From: Sphingomonas sp. RIT328
Lineage (GTDB): Bacteria; Pseudomonadota; Alphaproteobacteria; Sphingomonadales; Sphingomonadaceae
Length of the DNA: 64,000 nucleotides
Reading direction: 5' to 3'
NCBI RefSeq assembly: GCF_000632225.1
Contig: NZ_JFYV01000053.1
Span: 120,692-184,691, forward strand
A program made the translations under genes and the position numbers. Shown piece after piece: positions 24,453-34,010 of this stretch. Within the stretch, counting starts at the first letter, position 1. Each line of letters opens with the position of its first letter. The notes under the pieces were generated by a model, which worked only from the letters and a program-made list of their open reading frames with translations, was not told the DNA's origin and did not search any database.

Positions 24453-25595
24453 ATGCGCAGACGCTTACATGGGATCGCACTGGCTGCCGGGCTGGCGCTC
24501 GCCGCAGCCGCGCCGATCGCCGCCGCTCCCACGCCGCAGGGCGCCGCCGCGCCGGCCGGCGTATCCAACATCGCGCCGACCACCGCCAGTGCCACCGCGC
24601 CGGCCGCGCCGACCTCGCCGTTGCTGGCGATGGACGGTGCGCCGGCGATGACCGCGGAGGCCGGCATCGGCCATCCCGTCGCCGGCCGCTACGGCCTGCA
24701 GCCGCAGGTGACCAACAATGGCCGGTTCGCCCACTGGTTCCACGATTCGATCCTGGTGCCGCTGATCGTCGCGATCTGCGTGCTGGTGCTGCTGCTGCTG
24801 CTCTGGGTCGTCTTCCGCTTCCGCCGGGCGGCCAATCCGGTGCCGTCGAAGACCAGCCACAATACCGCGATCGAGATCATCTGGACGCTGGCGCCGGTGC
24901 TCATCCTGGTGCTGATCGCGGTGCCGTCGATCGGACTGCTCCAGGCGCAGTTCAAGCCCGCCCCGGCGGGCGCGGTGACGCTGAAGGCGATCGGCAACCA
25001 ATGGTATTGGTCCTATCAATATCCCGATAACGGCGGGTTCGAGATCACCGCCAACATGCTCAAGGAAAAGGATCAGGTCGCCAAGGGCGAGCGGTTCCGC
25101 ACCGATGCCGACGGCCCGCGCCTGCTCGCCGCCGACAATCGCGTCGTGCTGCCGGTCGGCGTGCCGATCCGGTTGATCACCACCTCGCAGGACGTGATCC
25201 ACAGCTGGGCGATGCCCGCTTTCTGGATCAAGCTCGACGCGGTGCCGGGCCGGCTCAACGAGACGAGCTTCACGATCGAGAAGCCGGGCCTCTACTTCGG
25301 CCAGTGTTCCGAATTGTGCGGCGCGCGCCACGCCTTCATGCCGATCGCGGTGGAAGCGGTGCCGCCGGCGCAATTCGCCGCCTGGGTGCGCGCCAAGGGC
25401 GGCACGATGCCGACCCCGGGCAAGCCGTCCGACAAGGTGATCCCGCAGCCGGGCGCCGAAGGCTCCGCCGCCAAGCAGGCGGAGGGCAATGCCGCCGACG
25501 CCGCCACCGGCCCGGTCGAGAATGTGACGACCGCCGCTCCTTCCTCTTCGCAGGGTGCAACCGGCAATCCGGCCACCGGCAACGCGGGACAGTAA
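24453..25595 (+). CDS. ctaC: Cytochrome c oxidase subunit II
   Basis: Carries the CuA centre that accepts electrons from cytochrome c in aa3-type oxidase; 380 aa. It has a signal peptide at the N-terminus, an Ala/Pro/Thr-rich stretch, two membrane helices (residues about 105-185) and a periplasmic cupredoxin domain. WYWSYQYP is the electron entry motif and CSELCGARHAFM contains the CuA Cys, Glu, Cys, His and Met ligands. A C-terminal Ala/Gly-rich tail extends beyond the usual end. ATG 24453 gives the signal peptide; GTG 24441 is an alternative. One bp separates it from ctaD. Confidence 0.95.
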   Translation: MRRRLHGIALAAGLALAAAAPIAAAPTPQGAAAPAGVSNIAPTTASATAPAAPTSPLLAMDGAPAMTAEAGIGHPVAGRYGLQPQVTNNGRFAHWFHDSILVPLIVAICVLVLLLLLWVVFRFRRAANPVPSKTSHNTAIEIIWTLAPVLILVLIAVPSIGLLQAQFKPAPAGAVTLKAIGNQWYWSYQYPDNGGFEITANMLKEKDQVAKGERFRTDADGPRLLAADNRVVLPVGVPIRLITTSQDVIHSWAMPAFWIKLDAVPGRLNETSFTIEKPGLYFGQCSELCGARHAFMPIAVEAVPPAQFAAWVRAKGGTMPTPGKPSDKVIPQPGAEGSAAKQAEGNAADAATGPVENVTTAAPSSSQGATGNPATGNAGQ

Positions 25596-25596
25596 G

Positions 25597-27258
25597 ATGA
25601 CCGATACCGCCCTCCACCCCCATGCCTTCGTCGCGCACGACGATCATGCCCATAGCGATGCGGACCATAAACCGGGCTTCTTCGCGCGCTGGTTCATGTC
25701 GACCAACCACAAGGACATCGGGACGCTGTACCTGATCTTCGCGATCATCGCGGGGATCATCGGCGGCGCGATCTCGGGCCTGATGCGCGCCGAGCTCGCG
25801 CAGCCGGGCATCCAGTATCTGGTCGGCTGGGCGAACTGGCTGCCCGGCGGCGACGGCGGGCTCGACCATGCGCTCCACCTGTGGAACGTGCTGATCACCG
25901 CGCACGGCCTGATCATGGTCTTCTTCATGGTCATGCCGGCGATGATCGGCGGCTTCGGCAACTGGTTCGTGCCGATCATGATCGGCGCGCCCGACATGGC
26001 CTTCCCGCGGATGAACAACGTCAGCTTCTGGCTGCTCATCCCGGCATTCACGCTGCTGCTCGCCTCGCCCTTCTTCGGCGGCGCCGGCACCGGCTGGACG
26101 GTCTATGCGCCGCTGTCGACCTATGGCGAGCCGGGGCCGAGCGTCGACATGGCGATCCTCGCGCTCCACCTCGCGGGTGCCTCGTCGATCCTCGGCGCGA
26201 TCAACTTCATCACCACCATCTTCAACATGCGCGCGCCGGGCATGACGCTGCACAAGATGCCGCTGTTCGTCTGGTCGGTGCTGGTCACCGCCTTCCTGCT
26301 GCTGCTCGCGCTGCCGGTGCTCGCCGCGGCGATCACCATGCTGCTCACCGACCGCAACTTCGGCACGACCTTCTTCGATCCGGCCGGCGGCGGCGATCCG
26401 ATCCTCTACCAGCATCTGTTCTGGTTCTTCGGTCACCCCGAAGTGTACATCATGATCCTGCCGGGCTTCGGCATCGTCAGCCAGATCATCGCGACGTTCA
26501 GCCGCAAGCCCGTCTTCGGCTATCTCGGCATGGCCTATGCCATGGTCGCGATCGGCGTGGTCGGCTTCGTCGTCTGGGCGCACCATATGTTCGTCACCGG
26601 CCTGTCGGTGAACGTGAAGATGTACTTCACCGCCGCGACGATGGTCATCGCCGTGCCGACCGGCATCAAGATCTTTTCGTGGATCGCGACAATGTGGGGC
26701 GGATCGCTGTCGTTCAAGACGCCGATGGTCTGGGCGATCGGCTTCATCTTCATGTTCACGGTCGGCGGCGTCACCGGCGTGGTGCTCGCCAACGGCGGCA
26801 TCGACGATTACATGCAGGACACCTATTACGTCGTCGCGCACTTCCACTACGTGCTCAGCCTCGGCGCGGTGTTCGGCCTGTTCGCCGGCTTCTATTACTG
26901 GTTCCCGAAGATGTTCGGGAAGATGTACAACGAGCTGCTCGGCCAGCTGCACTTCTGGGTGTTCTTCGTCGGCGTGAACCTGCTGTTCTTCCCGATGCAC
27001 TTCCTCGGCCTGCAGGGCATGCCGCGGCGCTATCCGGACTATCCGGACGCCTATGCACATTGGAACGCGCTGGCGAGCCACGGATATGAGATCATGGCCG
27101 CGGGCATGGTGATCTTCTTCGTCAACGTCATCTACTCGCTGATTGCGGGCCCCAAGGCGCCCGACAATCCGTGGGGCGAGGGCGCGACGACGCTGGAATG
27201 GACGCTGTCCTCGCCGCCGCCCTATCACCAGTTCGAAACGCTGCCGAAGATCGACTAA
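25597..27258 (+). CDS. ctaD: Cytochrome c oxidase subunit I
   Basis: Catalytic subunit of aa3 heme-copper oxidase, 553 aa, with 12 membrane helices. It has the heme a ligand region WNVLITAHGLIMVFF and the CuB site FWFFGHPEVYIMILP with the His-Tyr pair. HHMF and VVAHFHYVLSLG follow. The GHPEVY motif marks a type A oxidase with a full K and D channel set. It is followed by a strong terminator instead of ctaB/ctaG/ctaE, which must lie elsewhere. Confidence 0.98.
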   Translation: MTDTALHPHAFVAHDDHAHSDADHKPGFFARWFMSTNHKDIGTLYLIFAIIAGIIGGAISGLMRAELAQPGIQYLVGWANWLPGGDGGLDHALHLWNVLITAHGLIMVFFMVMPAMIGGFGNWFVPIMIGAPDMAFPRMNNVSFWLLIPAFTLLLASPFFGGAGTGWTVYAPLSTYGEPGPSVDMAILALHLAGASSILGAINFITTIFNMRAPGMTLHKMPLFVWSVLVTAFLLLLALPVLAAAITMLLTDRNFGTTFFDPAGGGDPILYQHLFWFFGHPEVYIMILPGFGIVSQIIATFSRKPVFGYLGMAYAMVAIGVVGFVVWAHHMFVTGLSVNVKMYFTAATMVIAVPTGIKIFSWIATMWGGSLSFKTPMVWAIGFIFMFTVGGVTGVVLANGGIDDYMQDTYYVVAHFHYVLSLGAVFGLFAGFYYWFPKMFGKMYNELLGQLHFWVFFVGVNLLFFPMHFLGLQGMPRRYPDYPDAYAHWNALASHGYEIMAAGMVIFFVNVIYSLIAGPKAPDNPWGEGATTLEWTLSSPPPYHQFETLPKID

Positions 27259-27260
27259 CG

Positions 27261-27292
27261 AAAAAGCCCCGGGGTCTCCCCCGGGGCTTTTT
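27261..27292. terminator. Bidirectional intrinsic terminator
   Basis: AAAAAGCCCCGGGG and CCCCGGGGCTTTTT are perfect inverted arms around a TCTC loop. The A and T runs allow termination from both sides, serving ctaD and the convergent Old Yellow Enzyme gene. Confidence 0.95.
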
Positions 27293-27325
27293 GCTGGACC
27301 CTGCCGTCCGACGGGATCGTCGGGC

Positions 27326-28399
<1,074 letters not shown>

Positions 28400-28449
28400 A
28401 GATGCTCCAAAGGACCTGACGCGCTCAAGATAGGGCGCTACAGCGCGGC

Positions 28450-29394
28450 ATGCATCGGCCGCCGTCGCCAAGAAAATCTGTCGTGCCGCCAACGCAGGAT
28501 CAGGGAACCGCCTTCGTCGCGCTGGTCGTCGCCAATGTCGCGCTCGCCTTCGGCCCGTGGTTCGTGCGGCTCGCCGACGTCGGCCCGGTCGCGGCCGGTT
28601 TCTGGCGGATCACGCTCGCGGTGCCGATCCTCGCCGCGCTCGCGCTAGGCGGCGGCGCGCGGCCGGGGCGGATCGGGCCGCTGCTCTGGGTGTTGATCGT
28701 CGCCGGCGGCATCGCCTTCGCCGCCGATCTCGCCAGCTGGCACCTCGGCATCGTCCGCACGACGATGGCCAATGCGACGCTGTTCGGCAATTCGGCGATC
28801 CTGATCTATCCGCTCTACGGATTCCTCGTCGCGCGGATCTGGCCGACGCGGACGCAGGGGATCGCGCTGCTGCTCGCAGCCCTCGGCGCGGCGCTGCTGA
28901 TGGGACGATCGTACCAGCTCGATTCGCGCAATCTCGCGGGCGACCTGCTCTGCATCCTCGCCGGCATCCTCTACACTGTCTATATCGTGATGATGGCGCG
29001 CGTCCGCCGCGCGTTGCGCCCGCTGCCGACGCTGGCGCTGGCCAGCGCCGCGACGGCGCTGCCGCTGCTGCTGTTCGCCGGGCTGTTGGGAGAGGCGATC
29101 CTGCCGCAGCAATGGACGCCGCTGCTCGGTCTGGCCCTGGTCAGCCAGGTGATCGGTCAGGGGTGCATGATCTATGCGCTCGGCCGGCTGTCGCCGCTGG
29201 TGATCGGCATCGCCTTGCTGATCCAGCCGGTGGTCGCCGGCGCGGTCGGCTGGATCGTCTATGGCGAGCGGTTGCAGGGACCGGATTGGCTGGGCGTCGC
29301 GTTGGTGGCGCTCGCGCTGGTGCTGGTGCGGCGCGCGGAGGTTGCACCGGCGCGCGCGGCGGCGCAGGAGGCGCAGCAGGAGGTAGAGGCATGA
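28450..29394 (+). CDS. EamA/DMT family transporter
   Basis: A 314-aa inner-membrane protein with ten predicted helices in two EamA halves (residues about 20-150 and 165-300); GPLLWVLIVAGGIAFAADLASWHLGI and VIGIALLIQPVVAGAVGWIVYGE are typical. It probably exports a small metabolite; substrate unknown. The stop overlaps the COQ9 gene by 4 bp. Divergent from the Old Yellow Enzyme gene. Confidence 0.88.
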   Translation: MHRPPSPRKSVVPPTQDQGTAFVALVVANVALAFGPWFVRLADVGPVAAGFWRITLAVPILAALALGGGARPGRIGPLLWVLIVAGGIAFAADLASWHLGIVRTTMANATLFGNSAILIYPLYGFLVARIWPTRTQGIALLLAALGAALLMGRSYQLDSRNLAGDLLCILAGILYTVYIVMMARVRRALRPLPTLALASAATALPLLLFAGLLGEAILPQQWTPLLGLALVSQVIGQGCMIYALGRLSPLVIGIALLIQPVVAGAVGWIVYGERLQGPDWLGVALVALALVLVRRAEVAPARAAAQEAQQEVEA

Positions 29395-30044
29395 CGCAGG
29401 ACCTGACGCTCGATGAGATCCGCGACGCGCTCGCCGAGGGCATCGCCGCCAATGCCGCGTTCGACGGCTGGGGCGACGCCGCGCGCGACATGGCGGCGGA
29501 GGCGGCGGGGATCGATCGCGACGTCGCGCGGCTCGCCTTCGCCGACGGCGCGGTGGCGATGATCGATGCCTGGTTCGCGGCGATCGACCGGCGGATGGCG
29601 GAACGGCTGCCGCCCGAAACGCTCGCGGCGATGAAGATTCGCGCGCGCATCTCCGCTCTGGTCGAGGCGCGGCTCGCGATCGTCGCGCCCGATCGCGAAT
29701 CGCTGCGCCGGGCGCGCGCGATCCTCGCGCTGCCGCAGAACGTGGCGCAGGCGGCGCGGCTCGGCTGGCGCAGCGTCGACCTGATGTGGCGGTTGGCCGG
29801 CGATACCGCGACCGACTATAATCATTACACCAAGCGCACGATCCTGCTCGGCGTCTATGCCGCGACGATCACCGTCTTCCTCGACGACGAGAGCGAGGGC
29901 TATGCCGAGACGCGCGCCTTCCTCGCCCGCCGGATCGACGGGATCATGCGCTTTGAAAAGGCCAAGGCGGCGTTCGGCAAGCGCTATGAGCATCGGCCGA
30001 GCCTGTCGCGCTTCGTCGGGCGGTTGCGCTACCCGGCGCTCTAG
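29391..30044 (+). CDS. COQ9 family protein (ubiquinone biosynthesis)
   Basis: A 217-aa TetR-like fold lipid-binding protein. The C-terminal COQ9 block (AARLGWRSVDLMWRLAGDTATDYNHYTKRTIL, then VFLDDESEGYAETRAFLARRID) is well conserved. COQ9 presents intermediates to the COQ7 hydroxylase in mitochondria, and bacterial relatives are presumed to help ubiquinone synthesis. It overlaps the preceding transporter by 4 bp. The 215-bp gap that follows shows no recognisable feature. Confidence 0.88.
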   Translation: MTQDLTLDEIRDALAEGIAANAAFDGWGDAARDMAAEAAGIDRDVARLAFADGAVAMIDAWFAAIDRRMAERLPPETLAAMKIRARISALVEARLAIVAPDRESLRRARAILALPQNVAQAARLGWRSVDLMWRLAGDTATDYNHYTKRTILLGVYAATITVFLDDESEGYAETRAFLARRIDGIMRFEKAKAAFGKRYEHRPSLSRFVGRLRYPAL

Positions 30045-30259
30045 CGCGGGCGCTCCGGCGACCGGTGCATCGGCGGTCGGCACGACCCTGTTCGATCGCC
30101 ATCGGCGCCTCATCGAAGCGGATCCGCTCCGGTCCGTCACCTGCTCCGGCCCGGTCATGGCCGCCGCCGGCCAGAGTGACGGGACAGTGAAGCGAAATTC
30201 ATGTGCAACATTGGCGCACTAACGCTAAATGATCCCATCGTCATCGTTCGGATCAACGG

Positions 30260-31201
30260 GTGCAGATCGATCACACCGCCGGCCGCAGTCTCGTCGAGAT
30301 CGTGCCGCCCTCCCCCGACATCGCGGGACTTCAACCCTTGAAAACCATCAAAAGCCGGTGGCCTGCGATCATCGGCGGGTTGGTGACTCTGGCGATGCTC
30401 GCCGGACTGGCGCACGAGCTGCTCGGCTCGGGGCTCGCCGGGCTGAACCGTGTGACGCCGCGCAACCCGTTGTTCTACGTGGCTTTTGCTGCGCTGTATT
30501 TCGTGCCGCCGCTGGCCGATTACTGGATCTTCCGCCGCCTGTGGCGCATCCCGCTCGGCGGGCTGGTCGCCTTGATCAAGAAGCGGATCGCGAACGACGT
30601 CGTCATGGGCTATTCGGGCGAGGCCTATTTCTACGCCTGGGCGCGCAGCCGGGCGCAGGCCGTCGCGGCGCCGTTCGGCGCGGTCAAGGACGTGTCGATC
30701 CTGTCGGCGATCGCCGGCAATGCGGTGACGCTGGCGATGATCGCGGTGGCGCTGCCGGTCGGGCGCAACCTCATCCCGCCCGAGATGATGCGCTACGTCT
30801 ACGGTTCGCTGGTGGTGATCTTCGGCACGTCGCTGCCGTTCCTGATCTTCTCGCGCAAGGTGTTCTCGCTGTCGCGCGGCGAGCTGTGGGCGATCTTCGG
30901 CATCCACTGCCTGCGGCTGATACTCGGCGGGTTCTTCCTTGCGCTCGCCTGGGCGCTGGCGATGCCGAGCGTGGCGATCGGCACCTGGCTGTTCCTGTCG
31001 GCGGGGCGGATGCTGTTCTCGCGCCTGCCGCTGTTGCCCAACAAGGACCTGCTGTTCGCCAATTTCGCGATCCTGATGATCGGCCAGGACAAGGCGCTGT
31101 CCGAGCTGATCGCCTTCACCGCGGCGGCGGTGCTGCTGGTGCATGCGCTGCTTATCGTCGGCTTCGGCATCCACCATCTTGCGACGCGGAAGCCGGCATG
31201 A
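30260..31201 (+). CDS. Polytopic membrane protein, function unknown
   Basis: A 313-aa protein with about seven or eight hydrophobic segments spaced through the whole length and few charged loops. The overall look recalls UPF0104/lysylphosphatidylglycerol-synthase-type membrane proteins, but I see no diagnostic motif. Start is uncertain: GTG 30260, GTG 30302 or TTG 30339. It overlaps the DUF2141 gene by 4 bp, and that overlaps a GT4 gene, so the three form one transcription unit. An envelope glycan or lipid transport role is inferred from context only. Confidence 0.7.
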   Translation: MQIDHTAGRSLVEIVPPSPDIAGLQPLKTIKSRWPAIIGGLVTLAMLAGLAHELLGSGLAGLNRVTPRNPLFYVAFAALYFVPPLADYWIFRRLWRIPLGGLVALIKKRIANDVVMGYSGEAYFYAWARSRAQAVAAPFGAVKDVSILSAIAGNAVTLAMIAVALPVGRNLIPPEMMRYVYGSLVVIFGTSLPFLIFSRKVFSLSRGELWAIFGIHCLRLILGGFFLALAWALAMPSVAIGTWLFLSAGRMLFSRLPLLPNKDLLFANFAILMIGQDKALSELIAFTAAAVLLVHALLIVGFGIHHLATRKPA

Positions 31202-31725
31202 TCACGCGAATGATCCGGGCGGCGCTCGCCGTGGCGGCGATGGCGGCGGCGATGCCGGCGCAGGCACAGATCCTGGGCAGCGATGCCGCGGCCTGTTCGC
31301 TCGGCGGCGGGCCGGCGATCCTCGCGCAGATCGCCGGGCTCAAGGATCGAAAGGGGCGGATCAAGCTCGAACTCTATCCGGCGAACGAGACCGACTTCCT
31401 CGCTGACGATTCGGTGCTGATCGCGGCGGGCAAGACCTTCCGCCGGGTGTGGACGACGATTCCGCAGTCCGGCAGCATCCAGGTGTGCATCCGCGTGCCG
31501 CGCCCCGGCCGCTATGCGCTGCTGGTCACGCACGATCGGGATAACAAGAACAAGTTCAACTTCTTCGCCGACGGCGCCGGCTTCCCCGGTACCGGCAAGA
31601 TCGGCATGTCCCGCCCCAAGGTCGACCGCGCGCTGGTCGACGTCGGCGAGGGTACGGTCACCCGGACGATCCGGATGCAATATCTGCACGGCCTCGGCGG
31701 CTTCTCCCCGACCAAGGACGATTGA
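31198..31725 (+). CDS. DUF2141 secreted protein
   Basis: A 175-aa exported protein with a clear signal peptide (residues 1-23, ending PAQAQ). The core shows the DUF2141 pattern: KGRIKLELYPANETDFL, ICIRVPRPGRYALLVTHDRDNKNKFNFFADGAGFP. The fold is predicted beta-sandwich, periplasmic; function undescribed. It sits between a membrane protein and a glycosyltransferase with 4-bp and 1-bp overlaps, so it probably serves the same envelope process. Confidence 0.85.
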   Translation: MITRMIRAALAVAAMAAAMPAQAQILGSDAAACSLGGGPAILAQIAGLKDRKGRIKLELYPANETDFLADDSVLIAAGKTFRRVWTTIPQSGSIQVCIRVPRPGRYALLVTHDRDNKNKFNFFADGAGFPGTGKIGMSRPKVDRALVDVGEGTVTRTIRMQYLHGLGGFSPTKDD

Positions 31726-32909
31726 TGCGGATCGTCGACGTCAACGAGATCTACTCGCCGACCGGCGGCGGGGTGCGCACCTATATCGATCGCAAGATCG
31801 AGGTGCTGGCGGGCATGGGGCATGAGCTGATCGTGCTCGCGCCGGGGCGCGAGGATCGGATCGAGGAACGGCCCGGCGGCGGCGCGATCCATTACATCAA
31901 GGCGCCGGGCATGCCGTTCGACGCCAATTACGGGCTGTTCTGGGACGCCGCGCCGATCCACCAGCGGCTCGACGCGCTCGATCCCGACGTGGTCGAGAAT
32001 TGCTCGCCGTGGAAATCCTCGTGGATCGTCGCGCAATGGCAGGGGCGGGCGCTGCGCTCCTATTTCATGCACAACGACAATCTCGAGGCCTATCCGAAAC
32101 GCTGGTTCAAGCCGCTCGCCTCCGAGCCGCGGATCGAGCGTGCCTTCGCCTGGTACGATCGCTATCTCAACCATTGCCTCGCCCGCTACGACACGGTGGT
32201 GACCAACGGGCCGGCGCTGACCCGGCAGCTCGCCGCACGCGGCATCCGCGTCGACGCGACGATGCCGCTCGGCATCGAACAGGCGCATTTCTCGCCCGAC
32301 CTGCGCGACGAGACGCTGCGCGCCGCACTGCTGCGGCAATGCGGGCTGCCGCCCGAGGCGACGCTGCTGCTCGGCGTCGGCCGCCATCATCCCGAGAAGC
32401 GCTGGCCGACGGTGATCGACGCGGTGCATCGCGTCGCGACGCAGGCGCCGGTCGGGCTGGTGATCCTCGGCCAGGGCATGGATACCAAGACGCTCGAACG
32501 GCATATCGGCGCGAGCCCGCATATCCGCCTGTTCCGCCCCGTCTATGACCGGCGGCGGCTGGCGACGATCATGGCGAGCGCCGATGTCTACATCCACGGC
32601 TGCGGCACCGAGACGTTCGGCCTCGTCCCCGCCGAGGCGCTGGCGAGCGGCACGCCGCTGATCGTGCCGGACGGCGGCGGCGCCGCCGAGATCGCCGAGC
32701 CGATGTTCGCCGAAGTCTATGCCCAGCGCGACGTGCAGAGCTGCGCCGACGCGATCGGCCGGATGCTGGCGCGCGACCGCGCGCTCGTCCGCCGCGCCGC
32801 GCGGGTGGCGTCGACGCGGGTGCGCAACGACGAGGAACATGCCGCCGATCTGGTCGCGCATTACGCCGCGGCGATCGCGGCGCGCGATGCGCGGCGGTTG
32901 CGGGCCTAG
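31725..32909 (+). CDS. Glycosyltransferase family 4 protein
   Basis: A 394-aa retaining GT-B glycosyltransferase. N-terminal IYSPTGGGVRTYIDRK is the acceptor-domain loop. GVGRHHPEKRWPTVIDA and the donor motif ETFGLVPAEALASGTPLIV are in the C-terminal half. The ATG overlaps the DUF2141 stop (TGATG). An acceptor of envelope type, for example a lipid or polysaccharide, is inferred from its partners. It differs from the GT4 at 18713 in both halves. Confidence 0.9.
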   Translation: MRIVDVNEIYSPTGGGVRTYIDRKIEVLAGMGHELIVLAPGREDRIEERPGGGAIHYIKAPGMPFDANYGLFWDAAPIHQRLDALDPDVVENCSPWKSSWIVAQWQGRALRSYFMHNDNLEAYPKRWFKPLASEPRIERAFAWYDRYLNHCLARYDTVVTNGPALTRQLAARGIRVDATMPLGIEQAHFSPDLRDETLRAALLRQCGLPPEATLLLGVGRHHPEKRWPTVIDAVHRVATQAPVGLVILGQGMDTKTLERHIGASPHIRLFRPVYDRRRLATIMASADVYIHGCGTETFGLVPAEALASGTPLIVPDGGGAAEIAEPMFAEVYAQRDVQSCADAIGRMLARDRALVRRAARVASTRVRNDEEHAADLVAHYAAAIAARDARRLRA

Positions 32910-32937
32910 ATTCCGGCCTCTGGCCGGGCGGTGAATG

Positions 32938-33280
32938 GCGCGCACAGAGGCGCAGAGGACGCAGAGGGCTTCGCTCGCGACAAGCGCGGCCCGCCAATCA
33001 CAGGTTCGAGAGGCACGCCGCCGTTCCAGCGATCGCATCTTCTCCGCGCCTCCGCGCCTCCGCGCCTCCGCGTGAAACCTCGGCTTACCCGCCGGTGGCG
33101 CTGTACGGATGCGGTCGCAACGCGAGGGCGAGCGGCAATCAACTCTGGTTCACGCGGAGGCGCGGAGGCGCGGAGGGGGTTCGCGAGCGACCGCGTTCGC
33201 AGACTAGCTCTTGCCGCGCGATGATGGGAGCCGCTGGCGCGGCGGGTTCTCTGCGCGTCCTTTGTGCCTCTGCGCCAACC
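32938..33280. repeat. Nested inverted-repeat island
   Basis: This occupies the 381-bp gap between two convergent gene groups. Outer arms (about 32938-32967 and 33250-33280) are imperfect inverted copies of a GGCGCAGAGG...ACGCAGAG unit. Inner arms (33041-33077 and 33149-33176) are CTCCGCGC octamer arrays in opposite orientation, ending in GTGAA and beginning TTCAC. About 70 bp of unique sequence separates the inner arms. No gene is supported here. Confidence 0.8.
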
Positions 33281-33290
33281 GCCGCAAAGA

Positions 33291-34010
33291 TCAGCCGAGC
33301 AGCTCCGCATAAGCCGCGGGGCGATGGCGGCGGAAGGCGGCGAAGGTGGCGGTGATGCTGGTGAGCAACGCGGGCACCGTCGTGTCGCCGGGATGGACCG
33401 CGATCCGCACGTTGCGCGTCGGCTGGAGCGCGTGGCGCAGCGCGCCGGCGGCAACGAGCGAACTCAACTGGCGCATCCGCGTGCGGCTCGCCCAGGTGAT
33501 CACCGGCCCGCGCGCGACCACCGCGCCACCGGGTCGCCAGACGCGCGCATGATCCTCGGCGAGCGCGAAGCCGGCATCGGCGAGCGCCGCGCGCGCGCCC
33601 TCCGAATAGAGCCACGCCGGCGCGATGAAGCCGGTCGCGGCGCGGCCGGTGATATCCTCGACCAGCGCCTTGCCGCGCCGCATCCGCGCCAGCGCCTCGG
33701 CATGGCTGAGGCCGAGGAACTCGCCTTCGCCCGCGGTCATATGCTTGGCCTTGAGCGCGGCGGCCGTGCCGCTGTGGGCGCTGTCGTCGCGATGCGTCCA
33801 GCCATGGACGAACATCTCGACGCCCTCGTCCGCCCAGCCGCGCAGCCGCGTCGCATAGGCGGGGGTGATCGGCGCGCTCGACCAGTGATCGGGCACGACG
33901 AGCATCGCCAGCCGCCGCCCGACATGCGGGGCGAGATGATCGAGCAGCTGGTCGACCTGCCCCTCGAACCGGGGCGAGACGTCGTGGATCGAGGCGAACA
34001 GGCGTTTCAT
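33291..34010 (-). CDS. DUF2334 polysaccharide deacetylase-like protein
   Basis: A 239-aa NodB-fold carbohydrate esterase relative. SIHDVSP carries the general base/metal Asp, and VHGWTHRDD provides the H-x3-H metal-binding pair. LVVPDHW and the C-terminal VRIAVHPGD are typical of DUF2334. No signal peptide is visible, so it is probably cytoplasmic and acts on a lipid-linked sugar before export. ATG 34010 overlaps the stop of the GT-C gene (ATGA), so the pair is coupled. Confidence 0.87.
   Translation of the reverse strand: MKRLFASIHDVSPRFEGQVDQLLDHLAPHVGRRLAMLVVPDHWSSAPITPAYATRLRGWADEGVEMFVHGWTHRDDSAHSGTAAALKAKHMTAGEGEFLGLSHAEALARMRRGKALVEDITGRAATGFIAPAWLYSEGARAALADAGFALAEDHARVWRPGGAVVARGPVITWASRTRMRQLSSLVAAGALRHALQPTRNVRIAVHPGDTTVPALLTSITATFAAFRRHRPAAYAELLG

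Noticed and set aside
32906..33454. Open frames across the second repeat island on both strands
   Set aside because: Composition is repeat-derived and they run into the DUF2334 gene antisense.
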